A DNA stretch of 32,431 bases. It comes from Limnohabitans sp. GTDB lineage: Bacteria > Pseudomonadota > Gammaproteobacteria > Burkholderiales > Burkholderiaceae_C. The notes beneath the pieces were generated by a model. That model worked only from the letters and a program-made list of their open reading frames with translations, was not told the origin of the DNA and did not search any database. This document shows, piece after piece, positions 1 through 7,253 of the stretch. The stretch lies in assembly GCA_009693505.1 (NCBI GenBank), contig SHXD01000032.1, positions 1 to 32,431 of the forward strand, written 5' to 3'. Numbering within the stretch: position 1 is the first letter of the stretch; the number at the start of each line of letters is the position of its first letter. The translations under genes were made by a program, and so were the position numbers.

Positions 1-9
1 AGTGTCCAC

Positions 10-243
10 ATGGCACGCGTCTGCGACGTAACGGGCAAAGGCCCCATGGTCGGAAACAATGTTTCCCACGCTAACAACAAAACCAAGCGCCGGTTCTTGC
101 CGAACCTGCAATATCGCCGTTTCTGGGTTGAGAGCGAAAACCGTTGGGTGCGCCTGCGCGTTTCCAGCGCCGCTTTGCGCCTGATCGACAAAAATGGCAT
201 TGATGCCGTTCTCGCAGACTTGCGCGAACGCGGTCAAGCTTAA
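10..243 (+). CDS. rpmB: 50S ribosomal protein L28
   Basis: The 77-residue product is a small basic protein of the large ribosomal subunit. It starts [20 protein letters not shown], the characteristic N-terminus of bacterial L28, and continues with the [13 protein letters not shown] segment and the C-terminal [15 protein letters not shown] helix. Length equals the usual 77-78 residues. Only nine bases precede the ATG, so its promoter and most of its ribosome-binding site lie outside the window. It is followed 21 bp later by rpmG, the usual rpmB-rpmG operon of proteobacteria, and the pair ends at the terminator at 454-480. Identification is secure. Confidence 0.98.
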   Translation: MARVCDVTGKGPMVGNNVSHANNKTKRRFLPNLQYRRFWVESENRWVRLRVSSAALRLIDKNGIDAVLADLRERGQA

Positions 244-264
244 ACCCCCTACAGGAGCACCATC

Positions 265-435
265 ATGGCAAGCAAAGGCGGACGCGAAAAAATCAAGCTG
301 GAATCAACAGCTGGAACTGGTCACTTCTACACGACCAGTAAAAACAAGAAAACAATGCCCGAGAAAATGTCGATCATGAAGTTCGACCCAAAAGCTCGCA
401 AGCACGTTGAGTACAAGGAAATCAAACTAAAGTAA
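265..435 (+). CDS. rpmG: 50S ribosomal protein L33
   Basis: This 56-codon gene reads [20 protein letters not shown] and ends [10 protein letters not shown], which is the bacterial L33 fold. An AGGAG ribosome-binding site at 253-257 lies seven bases before the ATG. The product has no cysteines, so it is the zinc-independent (C-minus) form of L33 common in proteobacteria; a CxxC-type paralogue is not seen here. It lies 21 bp after rpmB and is co-transcribed with it. The stop TAA at 433-435 is followed directly by a strong intrinsic terminator. Confidence 0.97.
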   Translation: MASKGGREKIKLESTAGTGHFYTTSKNKKTMPEKMSIMKFDPKARKHVEYKEIKLK

Positions 436-453
436 TTCAGTTTGACTCCATAG

Positions 454-480
454 AAAAAGCCCGCAATAGCGGGCTTTTTT
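454..480 (+). terminator. Rho-independent terminator of rpmB-rpmG
   Basis: The sequence AAAAAGCCCGC (454-464), loop AATA (465-468) and GCGGGCTTTTT (469-479) form an 11-bp perfect stem with a GC-rich core, followed by a run of T. It starts 18 bp after the rpmG stop. Because the A-tract is paired with the T-tract it could also act from the minus strand, stopping read-through from the desaturase side. Confidence 0.93.
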
Positions 481-491
481 GTTGCTGGAGA

Positions 492-646
492 AATTTAATT
501 GGGGTCAGAGCAACATTAATTTCCAATCATAGGGGATGCAAGCGAAGGGGGGCTGACGATTTCTGGTACTCCATATGAGGAAGTCCCCCTTCGCTTGCAT
601 CCCCTTTGATTGACCAAATTAATGTTGCTCTGACCCCAATTAAATT
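492..646. repeat. 155-bp nested palindromic element (MITE/REP-like)
   Basis: Two inverted-repeat pairs are nested. The outer arms, 492-522 and 616-646, are 31-nt perfect reverse complements and contain GGGGTCAGAGCAACATTAAT. The inner arms, 532-551 and 585-604, are 20-nt perfect reverse complements containing ATGCAAGCGAAGG. The short segments between outer and inner arms also match except for about one substitution and one single-base length difference. The central loop, 552-584, holds CCATATGAGG. The right arm ends one base before the desaturase stop codon. There is no reading frame inside, so any movement would need a transposase supplied in trans. From memory, GGGGTCAGAG-type ends occur on dispersed palindromes linked to Y1 (REP-associated) transposases in betaproteobacteria; that link is recollection and was not tested. 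Confidence 0.8.
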
Positions 647-647
647 C

Positions 648-1853
648 TTACGCTCGGGCAGCGCGCAGTTGGGTGGAGAACTCGCGCAAGGCAGCAATGC
701 CGCTGTCTTCTGCGCGTTTGCACCAGGCTTGCAGGTCTAGGGCCAGTTGTTCGCGGCTATGAGACGTGTTGAGCCAAATTTGGCGCAGTTCTTCGCGCAT
801 GGCCAGCATTTTGTCTAGTACGGGGTAGGCTGCAAGGGTCGCACTCAAAGGCGCTCGCGCTTCGGCAGGCACTTTGTCGCCATCGCGGTGAATCCATCGT
901 GAAGCGACTTTCAAAATGCTGGCGTCCAACTTGGCATTGGCCACTTCTTCGCGGAAGACAGTGCGCATTTGACGGGCGTAACCAGCCATCACTGCATAAC
1001 GATTGGCGATCAAGGCTTCCAAAGTTTTTTCATCGGCTACAGGGCGAACTTCGCCGTAGGCCAATACAGGGGGCGTCTTTTTCACAGTGGCCAAACCCAA
1101 AGCTTGCAAGATGCAGATGTAAGTCCAGCCCAAATCGAATTCGTAGGGCTTGACCGACAACTTGGCAGACGTTGGGTAGGTGTGATGGTTGTTGTGCAAC
1201 TCTTCACCACCAATCAAGATACCCCAAGGCGAGATGTTGGTGCTGGCGTCATGCGCCTCGAAGTTGCGGTAGCCCCAATAGTGGGCAGCGCCATTGATGA
1301 TGCCCGCCGCTGAGATGGGAATCCAAGCCATTTGAACCGCCCACACTGTCAGTCCCAAGGCGCCAAACAAGGCCACATCGATGATCAACATCAGTGCAAC
1401 ACCTTGCCAGGAAAAGCGCGAATAAAGATTGCGCTCTATCCAGTCGTCGGGGGTGCCGTGGCCATAACGGCTCAGAGTTTCTTTGTTTTTTGATTCCTTG
1501 CGATACAGCTCAGCACCTTTGAACAAAACGGTTCGAATGCCATGCACATGCGGGCTGTGAGGGTCTTCAGCTTGCTCGCACTTGGCGTGGTGCTTGCGGT
1601 GAATAGCCGCCCATTCTTTGGTCACCTGACCCGTGGTCATCCACAACCAAAAACGGAAAAAATGTGATGCAATGGGGTGTAAATCCAAGGCTCGGTGCGC
1701 CTGATGGCGGTGCAAGAAGATGGTGACACTGGCAATGGTGACGTGCGTGAGGCCCAGAATGACAAAGAAAATTTGCCAACCTGAAAATCCCATGATTCCG
1801 TTTGCCATCCAGTCAATGACCGCATCAAATACAGCCGAGTCGAGTAACAACAT
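648..1853 (-). CDS. Membrane fatty acid desaturase (delta-9 acyl desaturase family)
   Basis: This is a di-iron integral membrane desaturase that would insert a cis double bond into saturated acyl chains (acyl-CoA or phospholipid) at the cytoplasmic membrane. The three histidine boxes of the family are present in the 401-residue product: HRHQAH (48-53), HRKHH (85-89) and HNNHH (220-224), with the family motif WGYRNFEAHDAS before the third box. Hydrophobic segments flank the boxes. I chose the ATG at 1853. The frame is open back to a TTG at 1943, but that codon lies inside a hairpin (1942-1961) just after rsmB. It follows rsmB by 114 bp on the same strand. Its stop codon abuts the palindromic element at 492-646, so its mRNA would end in a long hairpin. 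Exact substrate and regiochemistry cannot be read from sequence. Confidence 0.9.
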   Translation of the reverse strand: MLLLDSAVFDAVIDWMANGIMGFSGWQIFFVILGLTHVTIASVTIFLHRHQAHRALDLHPIASHFFRFWLWMTTGQVTKEWAAIHRKHHAKCEQAEDPHSPHVHGIRTVLFKGAELYRKESKNKETLSRYGHGTPDDWIERNLYSRFSWQGVALMLIIDVALFGALGLTVWAVQMAWIPISAAGIINGAAHYWGYRNFEAHDASTNISPWGILIGGEELHNNHHTYPTSAKLSVKPYEFDLGWTYICILQALGLATVKKTPPVLAYGEVRPVADEKTLEALIANRYAVMAGYARQMRTVFREEVANAKLDASILKVASRWIHRDGDKVPAEARAPLSATLAAYPVLDKMLAMREELRQIWLNTSHSREQLALDLQAWCKRAEDSGIAALREFSTQLRAARA

Positions 1854-1967
1854 GCAGTCGCTTTCTGAGTAGAGGTGCCTCGAAAGGCGATCTGAGTATT
1901 TTAAGATTTCCAAATTCAAATTGACAGTGATTTCAACAAGCAAGCGCCAAAGTTAGCGCTTTAGAAT

Positions 1968-3224
1968 TCACTTTCGAACCCAAATAGCTGCAAAGAAACC
2001 GTCGGTGCCATGCCGATGCGGCCAAAGGCGTAAAAAATGGCCATTGCACAAGTTGTCGGCATTGGCAACTTTCAAGCGGGAGAGTTCTTCCAACACGGGC
2101 AATGCCACAAAATCAGGATGCGCCGCCGAAAAGGCGTTGGCAATATCTTCATTCTCTTGAGGCAGCATGCTGCAGGTGGCATAGACCAAACGGCCACCCG
2201 ACTTCAACAAACGCGCTGCACTTTCCAAAATGGCAGTTTGAGTTGCCGTGACTTCGGCAATGCCCTCAGGCTTTTGACGCCATTTCAAATCTGGATTGCG
2301 CCTAAGGGTGCCAAGCCCAGAGCAAGGTGCATCCACCAAAACCCGATCAATCTTGCCGGCCAAACGCTTCACACGGTCGTCGCGCTCATGTGCAATGGCC
2401 GCAGGATGTACGTTGGACAACTGACTGCGCGCCAAACGCGGCTTCAAAGCATCCAATCGGTGGGCGGATGTGTCCATGGCATACAAGCGCCCTGTGTTTC
2501 GCATGGCGGCACCAATGGCCAAAGTTTTGCCACCCGCCCCTGCGCAAAAGTCCACCACCATTTCCCCGCGGTGCGCATCAAGCAGCAACGCTAACAACTG
2601 TGACCCTTCGTCTTGCACTTCAACCGCGCCACGCTCAAAGGCCTTGACCTTGGCCAAAGACGGTTTGCCTTGCAAACGCAGACCCCAAGGTGAAAAAGGT
2701 GTGGGCTCGCACACAATGCCTGCAGCCGTTAATTCTTTCTGCACCTCAGAACGTTTTTCGTTCAAGTCATTGACACGCAAATCCAAGCTGCCAGATTGCT
2801 GCAAGCTCTCGGCCAAGGCACCAAACTCCTCGCCCAGTTGTTCTTTGAGTGGCCGAGCCAACCAGTCGGGCAAATTGTGAATGTGCTGCGACATCAAGTC
2901 AGAAGGCTGAATGCTGTCGCACATGTCGAGCCATTTTTTTTCGGTGTCGTTCAATGCACTTTTGACGAAATCTCTGGGGCCCGCAAAACCCAAAATAGCC
3001 AAGCGTTTTTCTTTGGCACCGCTGCCAGATCGGGCCATGTGCTCAAACAACAGTTTTTGTCGCAAGACTTGAAAAACCGTTTCAGACAGGGTGGCTCGCT
3101 CTCGCGGACCCAAATTGCGGTTGTCACGAAAAAAACGAGAAACCACCGCATCAGCGGGATGGTTAAATTGGAGGGTCAGCCTGACCAATTCGGCGCAGGC
3201 GTCTAACAGGGCTTTTGGATGCAT
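1968..3224 (-). CDS. rsmB: 16S rRNA (cytosine-967-C5)-methyltransferase
   Basis: The 418-residue protein has an N-terminal NusB-like RNA-binding region (about 1-140) and a C-terminal SAM-dependent Rossmann methyltransferase domain of the RsmB/Nop2 family. The SAM loop is VVDFCAGAGGKT (about 223-234). The two cysteines of m5C methyltransferases are both present: Cys301 in DAPCSGLG (motif IV) and Cys351 in YATCSMLP (motif VI, nucleophile). Their spacing of 50 residues matches, from memory, that of E. coli RsmB. A GTG nine codons upstream is possible, but the ATG at 3224 is preferred because MHPKALLDACAELV matches a typical start. The DUF1653 gene diverges from it with only 41 bp between the start codons. 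Confidence 0.95.
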   Translation of the reverse strand: MHPKALLDACAELVRLTLQFNHPADAVVSRFFRDNRNLGPRERATLSETVFQVLRQKLLFEHMARSGSGAKEKRLAILGFAGPRDFVKSALNDTEKKWLDMCDSIQPSDLMSQHIHNLPDWLARPLKEQLGEEFGALAESLQQSGSLDLRVNDLNEKRSEVQKELTAAGIVCEPTPFSPWGLRLQGKPSLAKVKAFERGAVEVQDEGSQLLALLLDAHRGEMVVDFCAGAGGKTLAIGAAMRNTGRLYAMDTSAHRLDALKPRLARSQLSNVHPAAIAHERDDRVKRLAGKIDRVLVDAPCSGLGTLRRNPDLKWRQKPEGIAEVTATQTAILESAARLLKSGGRLVYATCSMLPQENEDIANAFSAAHPDFVALPVLEELSRLKVANADNLCNGHFLRLWPHRHGTDGFFAAIWVRK

Positions 3225-3265
3225 AAGCTCTATTGTCCCACCGCACAACACGCAAGAGCGATTTT

Positions 3266-3520
3266 ATGCAACAAGAAACTTTACCGCCATTGATCATCAC
3301 CCGACCTGGCTACTACCGTCACTATAAAAATTTGCTTTACCAAGTGCTTGGCACTGTGCGGCACAGTGAGTCTCTTGAACCACTGACTTTGTACAAAGCG
3401 CTTTATGGCGAGCAAGGTCTGTGGGTCAGGCCCGCCGCCATGTTCAATGAAACGGTTGACATCAAGGGGGTCATTCAACCCCGGTTTACTTGGTTGGGCG
3501 AGGAACTGCCTGAGGCTTGA
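3266..3520 (+). CDS. DUF1653 domain protein
   Basis: The 84-residue protein is nearly all one DUF1653 domain: GYYRHYKNLLYQVLGTVRHS, then EPLTLYKALYGEQGLWVRP and MFNETV. The domain is widespread in bacteria and its biochemical role is not established. I chose ATG 3266, which is preceded by a GAG-type ribosome-binding site, over a GTG at 3233. The gene diverges from rsmB and converges on purN, overlapping the last 35 bp of purN (3486-3520) in antisense. The product has no signal peptide or membrane segment and is probably cytosolic. Confidence 0.85.
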   Translation: MQQETLPPLIITRPGYYRHYKNLLYQVLGTVRHSESLEPLTLYKALYGEQGLWVRPAAMFNETVDIKGVIQPRFTWLGEELPEA

Positions 3521-4100
3521 AAAACGCTGCCACAGCAGAAGGAAAAATAAGGTGCTCTTGGGTGAGCACTCTGGCGGCCAGCGTTTCAGCCGTGTCACCT
3601 TCAAGAACAGGCACCACGGCTTGGGCCAAAATTTGCCCTTGATCCACCTCGACTGAAACTTGGTGCACAGTGGCGCCAGCAAACTTGGAGCCCGCATCAA
3701 TGGCGCGCTGGTGCGTGTTCAATCCGGCAAATGCGGGCAACAATGAGGGGTGAATGTTGATCAGACGACCTTGATAGTGGGCCACAAAAGCAGGCGTCAA
3801 AATTCGCATGAAACCCGCCAGCACGACCAACTCGGGGGCGTGCAAATCAATTCGCGCCATCAGAGATTGGTCAAAGGCCTCCCTTGATTCAAACAGCGTA
3901 TGGTCTATCACTTCTGTCTTGATGTTTGAAAATTCAGCGTGCGCTTGCAGCCACATCAAGCCTGACGCTTGAGGCTTGTTGCTGATCACGGCTGCCACCT
4001 TTACGCCCCATTTCTTAGACCAAGCTTCTTCATGCGCGGCTTTCAGAATGGCTGCCATGTTGGAGCCAGCGCCGGAAATCAAGATAACAATGTGTTTCAC
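3486..4100 (-). CDS. purN: Phosphoribosylglycinamide formyltransferase (GART)
   Basis: PurN transfers a formyl group from 10-formyl-tetrahydrofolate to GAR in step three of de novo purine synthesis, in the cytosol. The 204-residue product shows the GAR-phosphate loop ISGAGSN (9-14 region) and the catalytic triad of the family: Asn115 and His117 in NIHPSLLP, and Asp153 in VEVDQGQI. No ATG opens the frame. The start is taken as GTG 4100 (KHIVILISG), with an alternative TTG at 4118; neither has a strong ribosome-binding site, so the start is uncertain by six codons. It is not clustered with other pur genes here, and it overlaps the 3' end of the DUF1653 gene. Confidence 0.94.
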   Translation of the reverse strand: MKHIVILISGAGSNMAAILKAAHEEAWSKKWGVKVAAVISNKPQASGLMWLQAHAEFSNIKTEVIDHTLFESREAFDQSLMARIDLHAPELVVLAGFMRILTPAFVAHYQGRLINIHPSLLPAFAGLNTHQRAIDAGSKFAGATVHQVSVEVDQGQILAQAVVPVLEGDTAETLAARVLTQEHLIFPSAVAAFFKPQAVPRPTK

Positions 4101-4249
4101 AAATGGACCGTCAATCAAGACTCGGTATTATCCCTGCAGCGGGCATCTAAATTGCACCTTGTCGCAGCCAAGACACCGGATTTGCGCACGGTCGTGCTAA
4201 AAACGCTCTTTCCCTCTTTTTTTACTGGCATTGACCGGAGACACACCTC

Positions 4250-5431
4250 ATGGATTTGGCATTCACTCCCGACGAACTCGCATTTCGCGAGGAAATTCGC
4301 GCTTGGGTAAAAGCAAACTTACCTTCAGAAATTTCGCAAAAAGTTCACAGCGCCATGCGTCTCTCGCGCGACGACTTACAGCGTTGGGCGAAGATTTTGG
4401 GCAAAAAAGGGTGGCTCGGTTGGGGCTGGCCTGAGCAGTTTGGCGGACCTGGCTGGACGGCCGTGCAAAAGCATTTGTTCGAAGAAGAATGCGCGCTGGC
4501 CGGTGCCCCGCGGGTCGTGCCTTTCGGCCCCGTCATGGTGGCGCCTGTCATCATGGCTTTTGGCAATGCTGAACAACAAAAACGTTTCTTGCCAGGCATT
4601 GCCAGCGGTGAAGTGTGGTGGAGCCAAGGCTACAGCGAACCTGGTTCGGGCTCTGACTTGGCGTCCCTCAAAACGCGTGCTGAACGCGTGGGCGACAAGT
4701 ACATCGTCAACGGCCAAAAAACCTGGACCACCTTGGGCCAGTATGGCGAATGGATTTTCTGCTTGGTACGCACCAGCAACGAAGGCAAACCGCAAACCGG
4801 CATCTCCTTTTTGCTGATCGACATGAAGACGCCCGGCATTACGGTGCGCCCCATCAAGTTGCTTGATGGCGAATGCGAAGTCAATGAAGTGTGGTTTGAC
4901 AATGTGGAAGTGCCTGCAAACAACCTGGTCGGTGAAGAAAACAAAGGCTGGAATTATGCCAAGCATTTGTTGGCCCACGAGCGCACCAACATTGCCGACG
5001 TGAACCGCGCCAAACGCGAACTCGAGCGCCTTAAACGCATTGCCAAAAACGAAGGTGTTTACGAAGACATGCGTTTTCGAGATGAAATTTCCAAATTGGA
5101 AGTCGACATCGTTGCTTTGGAGATGTTGGTGTTGCGTGTTTTGTCGGCAGAGAAGTCTGGCAAAAACTCACTCGACATAGCAGGCCTTCTGAAAATCAAG
5201 GGCAGCGAAATTCAACAGCGTTACACCGAACTCATGATGTTGGCAGCCGGCCCCTTCAGCCTGCCCTTCATCTTCGAAGCCATGGATGCAGGTTGGCAAG
5301 GCGACTTCCCCGGACACGAAGTGTCCAACGCACCGCTTGCAGCCAACTATTTCAACATGCGCAAAACCACCATCTACGGCGGCAGCAATGAAGTGCAGCG
5401 CAACATCGTGGCTCAGGTAGTTTTGGGTTAA
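4250..5431 (+). CDS. Acyl-CoA dehydrogenase, PimC-like large subunit
   Basis: This is a 393-residue FAD acyl-CoA dehydrogenase with the usual N-terminal helical, central beta and C-terminal helical domains. The flavin/substrate segment GYSEPGSGSDLASL is at 127-140, and the C-terminus carries IYGGSNEVQRN. The position used as catalytic Glu in medium-chain enzymes (YEG) is Gly here. Glu244 in LAHERTNIAD sits where isovaleryl- and long-chain-type enzymes place their base, so the subunit is probably catalytic (inference). A GGAG site lies nine bases before the ATG. The second acyl-CoA dehydrogenase follows after 25 bp. This paired arrangement resembles pimeloyl-CoA dehydrogenase PimC/PimD of Rhodopseudomonas and actinobacterial heterotetrameric steroid enzymes. 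The substrate could be a dicarboxylyl-CoA or another bulky acyl-CoA. Confidence 0.88.
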   Translation: MDLAFTPDELAFREEIRAWVKANLPSEISQKVHSAMRLSRDDLQRWAKILGKKGWLGWGWPEQFGGPGWTAVQKHLFEEECALAGAPRVVPFGPVMVAPVIMAFGNAEQQKRFLPGIASGEVWWSQGYSEPGSGSDLASLKTRAERVGDKYIVNGQKTWTTLGQYGEWIFCLVRTSNEGKPQTGISFLLIDMKTPGITVRPIKLLDGECEVNEVWFDNVEVPANNLVGEENKGWNYAKHLLAHERTNIADVNRAKRELERLKRIAKNEGVYEDMRFRDEISKLEVDIVALEMLVLRVLSAEKSGKNSLDIAGLLKIKGSEIQQRYTELMMLAAGPFSLPFIFEAMDAGWQGDFPGHEVSNAPLAANYFNMRKTTIYGGSNEVQRNIVAQVVLG

Positions 5432-5456
5432 TGGCTTAACCCCTAAAGGACACATC

Positions 5457-6572
5457 ATGGATTTCGATTTTTCAGACGATCAAGAACAATTGCGCGACGC
5501 TGTTCGCAAATGGGTCGACAAGGGCTACACCTTTGACCGCCGCCGCGAAATTACGCATGCGGGCGGCTTTGACCGCGCCGCCTACACCGAGCTGGCAGAG
5601 CTGGGCCTGTGCGGCCTTTATGTCAGCGAAGACCAAGGCGGCATGGGCATGGGGCCCGTTGAAGGCATGGTGGTGATGGAAGAATTGGGCCGCGGCATTG
5701 TGCTCGAACCCGTACAGCATGCTTTCATTGCTGGCGCCGTTTTAGAAGGCTATGCACCCGATGCATTGAAAGCAGCATGGCTGCCCAAAATTGCAGGCGG
5801 CGAAGCCATTGTGGTGTTGGCACACCAAGAGCGCAAATCACGTTACAACACCCACAAATGCGATGCGCAAGCAAAGCAACAAGACGGTCAATGGCTTATT
5901 ACCGGCACCAAAAGCATGGTGGCCGTGGGTGACCATGCAGATGCCTTTTTGGTGCCCGCCATGGCATCCGGCAGGTTGACTTTGTTCTTGGTGGCCAAAG
6001 GGGCCAAGGGCTGCACCACGTCAGGCTACGGCACCCAAGACGGTGGCCGCGCCGCCGAACTCCAACTCAACCAAAGCCCTGCCAGCTTAATCACCCTTGA
6101 TGGCCAAACCGCAGTCAGCCACGCCGTGGACATTGGCATTGCGTGTGTGTGCGCTGAAGGCGTCGGCGTGATGGACAAAACCATGACCATCACCGTGGAC
6201 TACATGAACACCCGCAAGCAGTTCAACACCACCATTGCCACCTTCCAGGCCCTGCGTCACCGCGTGGCCGATATGAAAATGCAATTGGAGTTAGGCCGCT
6301 CAATGAGCTATTACGCAAGCTTGAAACTGAACGCACCTGCATCTGAGCGCCACCAAGCCATGGCCCGTGCCAAATACCAATTGGGCAATTCCATGCGCTA
6401 TGTGGGCCAACAATCTGTGCAATTGCATGGTGGTATTGGAGTCACCGACGAGTACATTGTGAGCCACTACTTCAAGAAATTGACGCAGCTTGAAATGACT
6501 TTCGGCGACACCCTCCACCACTTGGGGGAAGTGTCTGCCAGCATGCAAGAAACTGCTGGCGTTTTTGCTTAA
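5457..6572 (+). CDS. Acyl-CoA dehydrogenase, PimD-like small subunit
   Basis: The 371-residue protein belongs to the acyl-CoA dehydrogenase superfamily. It begins MDFDFSDDQEQLRDAVRKWV and has the C-terminal segment LHGGIGVTDEYIVSHYFKKL, followed by FGDTLHHLGEV. The region corresponding to the YEG or LxxER catalytic glutamate is not conserved, so this is probably the partner subunit of a heteromeric enzyme with the gene at 4250-5431. An AAAGGA site lies six bases before the ATG, and the two genes are certainly co-transcribed. No thiolase, hydratase or CoA ligase of the pimeloyl pathway is nearby, which leaves the pathway open. It ends 14 bp from the convergent HNH gene. Confidence 0.86.
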   Translation: MDFDFSDDQEQLRDAVRKWVDKGYTFDRRREITHAGGFDRAAYTELAELGLCGLYVSEDQGGMGMGPVEGMVVMEELGRGIVLEPVQHAFIAGAVLEGYAPDALKAAWLPKIAGGEAIVVLAHQERKSRYNTHKCDAQAKQQDGQWLITGTKSMVAVGDHADAFLVPAMASGRLTLFLVAKGAKGCTTSGYGTQDGGRAAELQLNQSPASLITLDGQTAVSHAVDIGIACVCAEGVGVMDKTMTITVDYMNTRKQFNTTIATFQALRHRVADMKMQLELGRSMSYYASLKLNAPASERHQAMARAKYQLGNSMRYVGQQSVQLHGGIGVTDEYIVSHYFKKLTQLEMTFGDTLHHLGEVSASMQETAGVFA

Positions 6573-6586
6573 CGCAGGCCCTACAT

Positions 6587-7144
6587 CTAATCGTTCAATC
6601 TGGAGTTTTGAGGCACATGTGCCATCAAAAACGCCATTTGATCGGTCAAGATTCTGCGGTTTCGCAAAATGAAATCTTCCCACAGGCTGGGCACATAAGG
6701 GGCATAAAGCAAGGGCATGCCTGCTTGCTCAGGTGTTCGACTGCTTTTCCGATGATTGCATGAGCGACACGCCGTGACCACATTCATCCAATTGTCGATG
6801 CCATTTTGTGCAAAAGGCACGATGTGCTCGCGGGTGAGTTCTGTTTCATGAAATGGCTGGCCGCAATAAGCACACACATTGCGATCGCGAATGAACAATT
6901 TGCCGTTGGTAAGGCCGGGGCGGAGTTCGAAAGGATTGATGCCATGAACGCCGCGGGTGCCAATGATGCTGTTGACCTTGATGATGGACTGTTCGCCCGT
7001 GATGGAATTATGACCACCGTGAAAAACAGCAATTTCTTGGCCTGCTTCCCAGCGGACATCTTCGGCTGCGTAATAAACCACAGCTTGCTCCAAGGAAATC
7101 CAAGACTGCGGAAGCCCTTGGGCAGACAATTTCAAGACCTTCAC
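6587..7144 (-). CDS. HNH endonuclease family protein
   Basis: The 185-residue product carries a zinc-supported HNH nuclease domain at about 88-135: CAYC (Cys91, Cys94), TREHIVP with the HNH histidine (His107), NWMNVVTAC, and CRSCNHRK (Cys126, Cys129). The N-terminal 80 residues (LPQSWISLEQAVVYYAAEDV) form a separate conserved region with no function I recognise. I take GTG 7144 as the start because GGAG lies six bases upstream; ATG codons at 7177 and 7156 would add 11 or 4 residues and have no clear ribosome-binding site. It is a solitary gene, without a methylase or phage genes, so a restriction system or prophage remnant is not supported. Family and domain are secure; biological role is unknown. 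Confidence 0.88.
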   Translation of the reverse strand: MKVLKLSAQGLPQSWISLEQAVVYYAAEDVRWEAGQEIAVFHGGHNSITGEQSIIKVNSIIGTRGVHGINPFELRPGLTNGKLFIRDRNVCAYCGQPFHETELTREHIVPFAQNGIDNWMNVVTACRSCNHRKSSRTPEQAGMPLLYAPYVPSLWEDFILRNRRILTDQMAFLMAHVPQNSRLND

Positions 7145-7253
7145 AAGCGACTCCATCCAAAGGTAAAACCATGACATGAAACGAGAACAGGCCAGTCTTT
7201 CTGGTCAGTCACAATATACCCTGTAATCAATTCATTTTTATGACTTAAGCAGC

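Noticed and set aside
969-1313. Open frames antisense to the desaturase, rsmB, tatD and others
   Set aside because: They show no protein family features and follow the codon pattern of the real gene on the other strand.
1854-1943. Upstream 30-codon extension of the desaturase from TTG 1943
   Set aside because: The TTG lies inside a hairpin (1942-1961) just after rsmB, and the extension has no family resemblance; ATG 1853 is better.
1942-1961. AAGCGC/GCGCTT hairpin after rsmB as an intrinsic terminator
   Set aside because: The stem is only six base pairs with an eight-base loop and no T-run on the minus strand.
7178-7253. FMN riboswitch upstream of ribF
   Set aside because: The intergenic stretch is only about 110 bp at most and lacks the conserved multi-stem pattern of an RFN element.
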